Below, one piece after another: positions 1-7,394 of a stretch of DNA of 64,000 nt. How positions within the stretch are numbered: position 1 is the first letter of the stretch; each line of letters starts with the position of its first letter. The stretch lies in assembly GCF_009909195.1 (NCBI RefSeq), contig NZ_JAAAMU010000024.1, positions 1 through 64,000 of the forward strand, read 5' to 3'. The notes below the pieces were generated by a model. It was not told the origin of the DNA, ran no database searches, and saw only the letters and a program-made list of their open reading frames with translations. A program made the translations under genes and the position numbers. The DNA comes from Paenibacillus sacheonensis. GTDB taxonomy: Bacteria > Bacillota > Bacilli > Paenibacillales > Paenibacillaceae.

Positions 1-101
1 TCCGCCGCTAAGCCATCCCCGAAGGAATAACTCCGCTCGACTTGCATGTATTAGGCACGCCGCCAGCGTTCGTCCTGAGCCAGGATCAAACTCTCCATAA
101 A
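1..101 (-). rRNA. 16S ribosomal RNA, 5' end (partial)
   Basis: The reverse complement carries the universal 16S 5' segment: GAGAGTTTGATCCTGGCTCA, then GGACGAACGCTGGCGGCGTG, CCTAATACATGCAAGTCGAG and the TTAGCGGCGGA motif at the window edge. Only the first ~100 nt are present; the rest lies beyond position 1. The mature 5' end is placed at about 101 by analogy with other Firmicutes and is not exact. The variable-region sequence fits Paenibacillaceae but is too short to name a genus. Confidence 0.98.
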
Positions 102-262
102 AGACGATTGGTTTGCGTGCACAACCGAGGTTGGACATGCAGCATTCGTCTAGATGAATTCGCTTGGTAGCTCATTCAAAATACTAGCTTGCGAAACGTT
201 AATTTCGCGATTTAAGACCTTTTGACAGGTCGCTCATTGTTCAGTTTTCAAGGAACAAATTG
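102..262 (-). promoter_or_regulatory. rrn leader (antitermination/processing region)
   Basis: This transcribed leader lies between rrn promoter P2 and 16S. It carries the Firmicutes rrn-leader motif TTGTTCCTTGAAAACTGAAC (about 239-260), followed by a small hairpin GACCT-GTCAAA-AGGTC. In related bacteria such leaders bind the Nus antitermination complex and provide the 5' strand for 16S processing; that role is inferred here from position and motif. Confidence 0.7.
106..147 (-). repeat. 16S-leader element repeated at 57.2 kb
   Basis: Just upstream of the mature 16S, the leader contains an element beginning GAATGCTGCATGTCCAACCT and ending CACGCAAACCAATC on the minus strand. Nearly the same element, by my alignment 40 of 43 columns with one inserted base, occurs three times in tandem at 57208-57367. 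In the rrn transcript it lies where 16S processing stems normally form. Confidence 0.85.
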
Positions 263-299
263 TTTCTTTTTGTCGCCCCAGCCTCTCGGCCGGAATTAG

Positions 300-329
300 A
301 ATATATCATATTTCAAAACCGTTTGGCAA
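300..329 (-). promoter_or_regulatory. rrn promoter P2
   Basis: The -35 TTGCCA (324-329) and -10 TATATT (300-305) are separated by 18 bp. The bases after the -10 (CTAATTCCGGCCGAGAGGC) nearly copy those after P1, as expected for duplicated rRNA promoters. Confidence 0.8.
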
Positions 330-395
330 GCTTTATTTTCAAACTTATTTCGATTTCGATCACCGTTTCGACGTGTCCGTCTCGGCCGGAAATAG

Positions 396-425
396 AATAT
401 ACCATAGACTCTTATAATTATGCAA
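396..425 (-). promoter_or_regulatory. rrn promoter P1
   Basis: The -35 TTGCAT (420-425) and -10 TATATT (396-401) are spaced 18 bp apart and followed by CTATTTCCGGCCGAGACGG. It stands in tandem with P2 about 96 bp downstream, the usual two-promoter arrangement of Firmicutes rRNA operons. Confidence 0.8.
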
Positions 426-469
426 GGCTTTTTCGAAATATGTCGAATGGAGTCAGTTTGGAACGCCTG

Positions 470-509
470 TAACGAAAAACTGACGCCTGCAGCTTACAGG
501 CGTCAGTTT
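470..509 (-). terminator. Intrinsic terminator after the pectate-lyase-fold gene
   Basis: A near-perfect 13-bp stem (AAACTGACGCCTG / CAGGCGTCAGTTT) with a 7-nt loop is followed on the minus strand by a T-run. It sits about 100 bp after the stop of the gene at 611-4042 and insulates it from the rrn promoters. Confidence 0.85.
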
Positions 510-610
510 GCCGCTTAGGCATTGGATGGCCGCTTAGTTGAAACTTGACCAAGCCTGCTTACACGATACTGAGCGTGGTTACTCTCTGCTACTGCAATTC
601 CAATCTCCCG

Positions 611-3600
611 TTACTCGAACCGGAACCAATCAAAGTCAGTTGCGCCCGAGAACTCGATGTAGATATCGTGCGTACCGCTCGCGCCGGTCAATGATGTCGA
701 CGCTTCGGTCCAACTGCCCCAGCCCCCGGTGGTCGGCGTCGTGAACGTGCCAATTTGCGTGCCCGTTAAGCTATCGAGCCGCACCACCGCCGTCTTCGTC
801 GTCGACTCTCCGTTCGCGAACCGGAACTTCAGCGCCGTTAACCCGCTTCCCAGATTCACGCCGCTGTATTTCACCCATGAACCGGCATTCAAGCCGCCGA
901 TCGTCGAGCCGTAGTTCGAAACGCTATTGCTGGCGGAATAGCTTTCCGCTTGAACGGTGACGGGCGTTGGCGCGGTTACGCTGTCCTCGAAGCGGAACCA
1001 GTCGAAATCGGTCATCCCGGAAAACTTGACATAGATGTCATGCGTGCCGCTTGCGCCGGTCAAAGCGGTCGTCATCTCCGTCCAATTGCTCCAGCCGCCG
1101 GTCGGAGGGGTGGAGAATGAACCAATTTGCGTGCCTGTCAGGCTGTCCAACCTAACCTCGGACGTCATCGCTGCCGTATGGCCGTTCGTGAAGCGAACCC
1201 GCAGCGTCGCATAGCCGCTGCCCAGATTCACGTTGCTGAACCTAACCCAATCTCCAGCCCCAAGATCGCCGATCGTCGAGCCGAAATTCACGATGCCGTT
1301 CATATCGCTGTAGCTTTCCGCTTGCAGCGTCACGGACGTCGCACTCGAATTCGTATAGGCTGCCGTCGATACCGCCGACTGCAGCATGCCCGCTTTCGTC
1401 GCGATCGCTTTGACGGTCTGGGTCGGTGTCACGGTCAGCGGCCCCATGTAAATCGGCGAGGAAGCGGTCGGCGTCGTGCCGTCCGTCGTGTAACGAATCG
1501 TCGCCCCGGCCGTGGACGAAGCGATCGTCACCGTCTGCGGCGAGGTATAGGCGCCGGCTGCCGGCGTGAACGCAGGAGCTGCCGCCGTTGATTGGGACGC
1601 CGCGGCCCCCGAATTAGTGACGTTGTACGTATTATGGGAACCTGTATCCCTGACGAAGCCGCCGGTCACGTTGGCCGTTTTGTTGTTCGCCATGACGGTA
1701 CCATAGCTGCTGTGGGTCAATGTGACTGCGTATTGCTTGTTGCGGACCGTGTTGTCCTCGACGATCGTGTTCGTCGTATCTCCTGCTGCGCTAACGTCGT
1801 TGTTGCCGTCGTAATAGCCTATATCCGCCGTGGAGATGTAAATGCCGGTATTATAAGAAGGCGCCTCGGTGATGCTGTTGCCGACCGGCGTTTCGTTCGT
1901 TCCGGTCAGGTCGTTGTTGCGGAATTCGTTCGCAAAAGCTTGAATCGCCAAGTAATGGCCGCCTCCGTTATCGAAACGCTCGGAAGCGACGCCTACGCCG
2001 GAGTTCTTGCTCAGCTGCGACACGCCGGTCAGGACGTTGCCCGTCACCCGGTTGTAGTAATTCGGCGACAGGTTGGACTCGTTCGCGTTCTTGACGTTCA
2101 CGCTCCAGATGAAGACGCCTTCGGAATCGAGGAATTTATTGTCCGCCACGACGCTGTCGTAGGCGTTGCCGAACAGCCAGATGCCTTTGTCGTTATCGGT
2201 AATCGTATTGTTGTAGGCCGTCGTGTTCTCGTTTGGCGTAATGAGCGTCCATTTGCTCGTGCTGTCCGGCGTCTTGTCCCAAGCCTTGTCGATCGTGATG
2301 ACGTTGCCGGAGATGCCGGTTACTTTGCGCAGCTGGCCAAGTCCCGTTCCGTCGATGATCTGGATGGCCGGATAGCTGTACATGGCAATGGGCATCGCGA
2401 GCGTACGATCCGCGCTAACGGTGACGCCCAGACCGCTGGCCGAGCTGACCGTGCCGTAGTTGAAGTAGCCGTTGGGCGCTTCCGACATGATCGCTTCGCC
2501 GTCGTTCTCGTGCCCTACGACAAGTCCGCTCACGACCGAGCGCATACCGACGATCTTGTTGTCGGCAACGTAGTTGTTGGCGCGAATCGACAGCCCGTGC
2601 TTCTCCGCGTTGACCGCGTTGTGCCCGACGATCGTATTGCCGGTCGCAACGTAGTATTCCGCCGTATTGATGTAGACGCCGAAGCTGAATTCCATATACG
2701 AGTTCGTAAACGAAGAATACTGGTTCACGTAGTTGTGGGCATAACCCGCAAAGCCCCTAAAATCGCTGTCCGCGACAAGGAAGCGCTCCTTGCCCAGCGT
2801 CATCATCGGGAAGCCGCGCTGCCCGTCGACGCCGTTCGTGTCGAGCGTATAGTCGATCTTCACGCCTTTGATGAACATTTGCTCTGCCGTGCGTTCCGCG
2901 ATATTGCCCGCCGGATACGTCGGATTGCCGTTGGCGTCCGGAACCATCCACGGGGAGCCGAGCTGCAGGAAGAAGTCCGGACGGCTGTTATGGCCGGGCG
3001 CAAGCGTCATCGTCAGATTGGCGACGCCGACTTGGCCGTAGTTTGTCTTGCTGTCGATGGCGGCGATTCCATTGGCCGTGCCGATGTACTGCAGGATCGT
3101 GCCGGCGCGGCTTTGTCCTCGGAGGACGACTTTGCGCGCGAGATGCAGGGAAGAGATGCGGTACGTGCCGTCCGTCAAGTAGACGATGCCGCCGTTCGGA
3201 TTGGTGCCTGCGTCATCGATGGCGGCTTGGATATGTGCCGTCTCGTCCGCGCCGCTGTTCGGATTCGCGCCGTACGAACTCGCGTTCACTTGATTGGCCC
3301 AGTTGAAATTCCCCGCCCAAGCCACGCCCAGTCCGAGCGGATCGCTGCCGGCGGAGACGACTTGCAGCTGCTGGCCGCTGCTCGGCTTGCTCCAGTGCAC
3401 GCCGTTGTCATTGGATACTTCGACGTCATACGTACCGGCCGGCGTACCCGAAGCAATCGCGAACTCGGCCATGTAGGCGTTGCTCGAGACGATCGTCTGA
3501 TTCACGGTCGTCGATGCATTCTTCAGACGAACGATCGTCTGATTCGATGCGCCGAACTCGGAACCCGCGAAGTTGCGGCCTACGACCGTGATCTTCTGAC

Positions 3601-4042
3601 CGGCCCATGCCTGCTTCTCGGAAATCCATTGCGCACGCGCCGCGTTCAGCTTGGCGGGCGCGCTCCAGCCCATCGCGTTCTGTACCCACACGTTATAGAC
3701 GCCCGATGCCGCGCCGCTCGGCATAACGACGGTCACGTAATTCCCCTTGCCGTCGCTTTGGATGATGGCCGGATGCAGAGCGTCTCCTGGCGGCGTCGCC
3801 GGCGAGGCGTTCGTCGTATCCAGCTTGATGGCGACGTCCTGCGAAGCCGACGTAATGTCCCAGCCGCTGATCGTGAATGTCTTGCCGGCCTGCACCGCGT
3901 CCGATATGCGCTGAATTTTCGGAGGGTCCGCGGCATAAGCTTCCCGGGCGCCGAGCACGGACGCGAGGGAGAAGAACATGACGAGGACCAGTATTTGGGA
4001 CACGCTTTTCTTTAAGGAACGTTTAGCCATAAATGAGTACAT
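611..4042 (-). CDS. Secreted multidomain pectate-lyase-fold protein with two CBM6/35-like modules
   Basis: A 1143-residue exported protein. Residues 1-38 form a signal peptide (KRSLKK, a hydrophobic stretch, then AYA before ADPP). Residues ~40-230 are Ig/IPT-like beta repeats. From ~263 there is a pectate_lyase_3-type start (AHIQAAIDDAG, GGIVYLTDGTYRI), then a long right-handed beta-helix rich in N-x-I/V turns to ~830. Residues ~868-945 resemble the chitobiase C-terminal domain (ATIRYTTDGTTPTASS). Two repeated ~90-residue modules at ~955-1050 and ~1055-1143 (QAESYS, GSTIG, GDWVRF/GSWVKY, DFDWFRFE) look like CBM6/35. The start ATG has AGGAGG seven bases upstream. This architecture suggests a lyase or hydrolase on plant or microbial polysaccharide; the substrate cannot be read from sequence. 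A cre-like site lies about 106 bp upstream, and a terminator follows. A long opposite-strand reading frame is an artefact of GC-rich codons. Confidence 0.88.
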   Translation of the reverse strand: MYSFMAKRSLKKSVSQILVLVMFFSLASVLGAREAYAADPPKIQRISDAVQAGKTFTISGWDITSASQDVAIKLDTTNASPATPPGDALHPAIIQSDGKGNYVTVVMPSGAASGVYNVWVQNAMGWSAPAKLNAARAQWISEKQAWAGQKITVVGRNFAGSEFGASNQTIVRLKNASTTVNQTIVSSNAYMAEFAIASGTPAGTYDVEVSNDNGVHWSKPSSGQQLQVVSAGSDPLGLGVAWAGNFNWANQVNASSYGANPNSGADETAHIQAAIDDAGTNPNGGIVYLTDGTYRISSLHLARKVVLRGQSRAGTILQYIGTANGIAAIDSKTNYGQVGVANLTMTLAPGHNSRPDFFLQLGSPWMVPDANGNPTYPAGNIAERTAEQMFIKGVKIDYTLDTNGVDGQRGFPMMTLGKERFLVADSDFRGFAGYAHNYVNQYSSFTNSYMEFSFGVYINTAEYYVATGNTIVGHNAVNAEKHGLSIRANNYVADNKIVGMRSVVSGLVVGHENDGEAIMSEAPNGYFNYGTVSSASGLGVTVSADRTLAMPIAMYSYPAIQIIDGTGLGQLRKVTGISGNVITIDKAWDKTPDSTSKWTLITPNENTTAYNNTITDNDKGIWLFGNAYDSVVADNKFLDSEGVFIWSVNVKNANESNLSPNYYNRVTGNVLTGVSQLSKNSGVGVASERFDNGGGHYLAIQAFANEFRNNDLTGTNETPVGNSITEAPSYNTGIYISTADIGYYDGNNDVSAAGDTTNTIVEDNTVRNKQYAVTLTHSSYGTVMANNKTANVTGGFVRDTGSHNTYNVTNSGAAASQSTAAAPAFTPAAGAYTSPQTVTIASSTAGATIRYTTDGTTPTASSPIYMGPLTVTPTQTVKAIATKAGMLQSAVSTAAYTNSSATSVTLQAESYSDMNGIVNFGSTIGDLGAGDWVRFSNVNLGSGYATLRVRFTNGHTAAMTSEVRLDSLTGTQIGSFSTPPTGGWSNWTEMTTALTGASGTHDIYVKFSGMTDFDWFRFEDSVTAPTPVTVQAESYSASNSVSNYGSTIGGLNAGSWVKYSGVNLGSGLTALKFRFANGESTTKTAVVRLDSLTGTQIGTFTTPTTGGWGSWTEASTSLTGASGTHDIYIEFSGATDFDWFRFE

Positions 4043-4147
4043 GAAACAGCCTCCTAGTCAAAAGTAATTAAGATGATAAATGATCCGATTGCCTGAAAGC
4101 GAGCTTCCCGGCCCTTCTCTGCTTCACCTCCATTGCACGCGCTAGTT

Positions 4148-4161
4148 TGAATGCGGTTACA
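4148..4161 (-). promoter_or_regulatory. cre-like site (CcpA) upstream of the pectate-lyase-fold gene
   Basis: TGTAACCGCATTCA matches the cre consensus TGWAANCGNTNWCA at 13 of 14 positions. It differs by two bases from the site upstream of the secreted protein at 39555-42842. Catabolite repression is an inference. The remaining 4043-4450 stretch holds no gene I can support. Confidence 0.55.
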
Positions 4162-4449
4162 AAAAAGCAATAGCTAACCTTAGAACGACCTAAGTCTATC
4201 ACCCCATTCATCCCCAGAAATACTTCAATAACAGGAAAAGCGGCTCTGAATTGCGGATATTCCGACTGGAATCGATGACAAAGAGGCGTCTGCGGGAAAT
4301 AAAATGACGGACGACATCATGCTGCCCATCCTTATTCTCCTTCACAGCTTTACCTTATGAAGAGATGAACGTACGCGACTAATAGCAAAGCAACTGCTGA
4401 ACCCGAACCATAGCGACGATGATTTCCAAAAAACGTTTCCGTTTCTCGC

Positions 4450-4483
4450 AAAAAAAACCGGCGCCTGTGGAGTACAGACGCCG
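4450..4483 (-). terminator. Intrinsic terminator after the VOC gene
   Basis: On the minus strand the hairpin CGGCGTCTGT-ACTCC-ACAGGCGCCG, with one mismatch, is followed by eight T residues. It lies ~80 bp after the stop at 4561. Confidence 0.85.
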
Positions 4484-4560
4484 ATTCCTCACTTGACTAT
4501 GTTTCATATGATCCCGTTGAAGCAATATCATCTTGCTGTGTCTATGTCTTGTTGCATAAG

Positions 4561-5472
4561 TTATCCTTCGTAGGCACCGTTCAATGCGGCAAGATCGAAT
4601 TTCTTCATCTGCATAAACGCCTTCGTGACGCGCTCTATTTGCTCGGGCGTCCCGTTCTTCATCATCTCGTCCATCGCTCTCGGCACGATTTGCCACGATA
4701 AGCCGAACTTGTCCTTCAGCCAGCCGCATTGCTCGGCTTCCGGAACCGCGGAGAGCTTGTCCCAATAGTGATCGATCTCCGCTTGCGTGTCGCAGTAGAC
4801 CATGAAGGAGACCGCTTCGTTAAATGCGAAACGATGCTCGTGCGCGCTGTCCATCGCGGCCAGCCACAGATCCTCGAGCCGGAAGTCGGCGAACATGACG
4901 CTGCCTGCTTGGTCGGGCTCCATGCCCGGCGGATATTTCACGATATTTCCTTGCTTGGCGTTCGCGAATACGGAGACGTAATATTGGATCGCTTCCTCCG
5001 CTCGGCCGCAATTGTCGCCGACGAACATCATCGATGGCACGATCGGCGGTCGCTCCTCGCCGTCCGGATTCGTCAGCATGAGCTGCCAAGAGACGCCGAA
5101 CTTATCCTGAATCCAGCCATAGTGTTCGCTGAACGGATACTTGCCGAGCGGCATCAAAGCCATACCGCCGTCGGACAGCTTGTTCCACGCCTCATCGAGC
5201 AGAGCGACCGCATTCGGCTCCCGCGACGGGTCGAAATTCACGATGAAGGACACCGAGGGATTAAGCTTGAAGATCGGGCCCGCGCTGATGGCCGCGAACT
5301 TCTGCCCCCACACCTCGAACGCGACGATATCGCTGTCTCCCGACGGCGTGCCGTGAATCGTCGTGACATTCGTCACTTTGGAATTCGGAAATACGGATGC
5401 GTAGAGCTCGGCTGCCGCCTTCGCTTCCTTATCGAACCACAGATGCGGAACGATCGTTTGCCGGGTTGTCAT
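4561..5472 (-). CDS. Two-domain VOC (PhnB-like) protein
   Basis: A 303-residue protein with two tandem vicinal-oxygen-chelate domains of the PhnB / 3-demethylubiquinone methyltransferase-like type. Each copy has the same order: an entry helix (DKEAKAAAELYASVFPNSKV; AEEAIQYYVSVFANAKQGNI), then E/D-LW/VW strands, then GWLKDKFGLSWQI / GWIQDKFGVSWQL. Family members are mostly small-molecule binding or modifying proteins of unknown substrate. AAGGAGG lies 7 bases before the ATG. No operon partner; it has its own terminator. Annotations of this family as methyltransferases are historical and should not be read as a reaction. Confidence 0.88.
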   Translation of the reverse strand: MTTRQTIVPHLWFDKEAKAAAELYASVFPNSKVTNVTTIHGTPSGDSDIVAFEVWGQKFAAISAGPIFKLNPSVSFIVNFDPSREPNAVALLDEAWNKLSDGGMALMPLGKYPFSEHYGWIQDKFGVSWQLMLTNPDGEERPPIVPSMMFVGDNCGRAEEAIQYYVSVFANAKQGNIVKYPPGMEPDQAGSVMFADFRLEDLWLAAMDSAHEHRFAFNEAVSFMVYCDTQAEIDHYWDKLSAVPEAEQCGWLKDKFGLSWQIVPRAMDEMMKNGTPEQIERVTKAFMQMKKFDLAALNGAYEG

Positions 5473-5602
5473 TGGAATGCCTCCTTTTGGTTCTTTTACC
5501 CGTTATTGCGGGGGATGTTACTATTATTTTCGATACGGGTCGGATGAAAACCTGCATCGTCTCGCGTTGGGAAGCTGCTTTCGAGTTGGCTATTGCAAGC
5601 AG

Positions 5603-5630
5603 CAAAAAAGAGGAGCAGCCGCCCCTCTTC
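5603..5630 (-). terminator. Intrinsic terminator
   Basis: On the minus strand AGAGGGGC-GGCT-GCTCCTCT is followed by a T-run. It closes the small gene at 5680-5985. Confidence 0.75.
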
Positions 5631-5679
5631 GTTAATTGCGCCTTATACCGTTACTTGCTCGCCTGAGCGGCCGATAGGT

Positions 5680-5985
5680 CTAGGACTTCCCGAATTCCTT
5701 CGTCGCCGTGTCCAGCATGTCTTTCCAATTGGCGAAATCCGTCTCCCTGGCGACATGCCGATCGAACAGCTCGTCAGGGATGTTCTGAACGTCTTCCCGC
5801 GTGTCCACTTGGAAGTTGCCCTTCGTCAGAAACTCCGAGAAGCTGTTCAGCTTGGAGTGCTTCGACATGAACGCATCGTTAAACAGCTGCGCGAGCGGAG
5901 TATGTTCGGGATCTTCTTGAACGGTCTTCTGGCCTTGCAATTCCTTCAACAATTCATCAAATGGCATCGGTTTATTCTTTCTCAA
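5680..5985 (-). CDS. Small acidic hypothetical protein
   Basis: A 101-residue soluble protein without a signal peptide or membrane segment. I chose a TTG start at 5985 because TAGGAGTGA lies 7 bases upstream; an upstream ATG at 6015 has no such site and an in-frame ATG at 5967 is farther away. The sequence begins LRKNKPMPFDELLKELQ and is mostly helical, rich in D/E/F, with a conserved-looking F..HV..E.DFANWKDML segment. It resembles small uncharacterised proteins of Bacilli; I cannot assign a function. It is monocistronic with its own terminator. Confidence 0.75.
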   Translation of the reverse strand: MRKNKPMPFDELLKELQGQKTVQEDPEHTPLAQLFNDAFMSKHSKLNSFSEFLTKGNFQVDTREDVQNIPDELFDRHVARETDFANWKDMLDTATKEFGKS

Positions 5986-6111
5986 ACAATCACTCCTAGA
6001 TTTTAGTGAAATCAACTTCCTTATTGATCAGTCAGCCAGCTTCTTAGTGGAACAAGGCGCTTCGAAGCACGTGAATCCAGCACAAATCGATTATACATCT
6101 ATCTATGCCTC

Positions 6112-6240
6112 CGGATGAAGATTCTATTCAACCTTCGCCTTAATCTCCGTTATCCGGCTAGCCAAATCCACCTGTTCTTGAACCAGCGCGACGCTTTATC
6201 GCTCCTGTCCGGCTCTTCTCCCGCCATGACAGACCTTCCA
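6112..6240 (-). pseudogene. Decayed 3' end of a second DUF2357 (McrC-like) gene
   Basis: These ~125 bp are clearly homologous to the last ~110 bp of the gene at 7395-9533. On the minus strand one frame reads EGLSWREKSRTGA. After a one-base slip another reads QEQVDLASRITEIKAKVE and stops, matching SWREKRRAGA ... HEQVDLASRVTEIKASVE of the intact copy. The frameshift and lack of upstream coding show it is a remnant, left by an old tandem duplication or by loss of a second nuclease gene. Confidence 0.8.
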
Positions 6241-6417
6241 CTATCGTATTCTACCATACCAATGCTCGCCTGCACTCGTAAAGAAATGAATTCCTATTTG
6301 CAATAAAAAAATCCAGCCCCTAAGATATGCGGTTGCTCCGTATTGTCCGCAGCGATTTCGGCGCCAGCGCGGCTTCGCCTCTGCCCGATATGATTCCGGC
6401 TTGGATTGTATGCGTAA

Positions 6418-6600
6418 ACTGTTGGTGATGCCGGCCTTCACCTATTCTATTCAGATGCCTCTGCCGCGTTCACGAACGAAGCGACGCGCCCGTCGATTGA
6501 GCCGGAAACACTATTTGAGTTCAAGCCATGCATTAAGAATGGAGAAGGTCCATGGGGCAGGCTACCCATCCCGCCTATTCTCAGGACGTACGAAGACGCA
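6418..6600 (+). other. Possible gene fragment of unknown origin
   Basis: The stretch 6241-6580 has no complete gene. The plus-strand frame starting after a TAA at 6415 reads protein-like sequence (GDAGLHLFYSDASAAF, then PETLFEFKPCIKNGEGPWG, then RLPIPPILRTYEDAA) but has no start codon or ribosome binding site and runs into the opposite-strand gene at 6581. It may be the remnant of a lost gene or chance coding. Confidence 0.25.
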
Positions 6601-7150
6601 GCTCATAGAAATACTGCACCGCCGGATGCCTCGCCTTCATCTTGTCGGCCATGTTCAACAGTCGCTTCTTGCCCACTCGTCTGTCCACCAAAGCTAGAAT
6701 GTTCAATAAGATATCCTGGCTCTCTAAGCTTTCCTCGATCGGAGCGGATAGATACTTCGTGGCCGCAGCAGTAAAATTCGATTTGCTTAATGCTGCTTGT
6801 GCCGCCATCACTTGCTTGGCATACTCCAATTTCTTTCTGCTGTATGCAATGACTTTCAGACGATCCTCCGGAATAGGCCCCTTGGACTCTTTTCGGACCG
6901 CTTCGATATCTTCCTTGCTGATCGGAAGCTGGATCTCGGAATCGTTCTTAATCTCCAGCTCCGTCTGATACCATCGGATTCCGTTCGTTGCATCGCTCAT
7001 ATTGAGCACGTTCTTGTTATCTACGGCAATATAACAATGCCCTGCTTTATCGGGTAAATACCGGTAGCTGGTCGAGGTGTACTCGACTCGTCCAAGCAGC
7101 GCAGGACTGAGAAAGCTCTCCAGATTTTGTTTCAGTTTGCTCCAGGCCAT
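6581..7150 (-). CDS. SF0329-like protein of unknown function
   Basis: A 189-residue protein beginning MAWSKLKQNLESFLSPALLG followed by RVEYTSTSYRYLPDKAGHCYI, which I associate with the SF0329 family (no known function). I placed the start at 7150 because AAGGAGAA stands directly before this ATG; an ATG seven codons upstream lacks a site. The N-terminal ~85 residues are beta-rich, including a GIRWYQTE motif; the C-terminal half is helical with a HPAVQYFYELR ending. It is downstream of the truncated DUF2357 nuclease but separated from it by a terminator. Base composition is host-like. Confidence 0.72.
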   Translation of the reverse strand: MAWSKLKQNLESFLSPALLGRVEYTSTSYRYLPDKAGHCYIAVDNKNVLNMSDATNGIRWYQTELEIKNDSEIQLPISKEDIEAVRKESKGPIPEDRLKVIAYSRKKLEYAKQVMAAQAALSKSNFTAAATKYLSAPIEESLESQDILLNILALVDRRVGKKRLLNMADKMKARHPAVQYFYELRLRTS

Positions 7151-7336
7151 AGGGTTCTCCTTGTTCTGCAATAAACTGCCTGCGGGGCAGTCGGTTTAAT
7201 TATCTATCATACAACAAACCTCGTCGGTTCTCTATGTTCGTATGACAAACCTCTATCAATGAAGCGAGCGCTCATCATATTAATTGGTTTCAACATCGTC
7301 CCATCCAATACGCATACGACTTCTTAAGTATAGATT

Positions 7337-7362
7337 AAAAAAGCCTGCCTTTTCAGCAGACT
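7337..7362 (-). terminator. Intrinsic terminator after the DUF2357 gene
   Basis: On the minus strand AGTCTGC-TGAAAAG-GCAGGCT, with a G-T pair, is followed by six T residues, about 30 bp after the stop at 7395. Confidence 0.75.
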
Positions 7363-7394
7363 TTGTTGATCTATCTATGCAATGGATGTAACTC

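Noticed and set aside
1592..4015. 807-codon open frame on the plus strand opposite the pectate-lyase-fold gene
   Set aside because: Arg/Val/Ala-rich translation without a domain, no ribosome site; it mirrors the GC-rich codons of a well-supported gene on the other strand.
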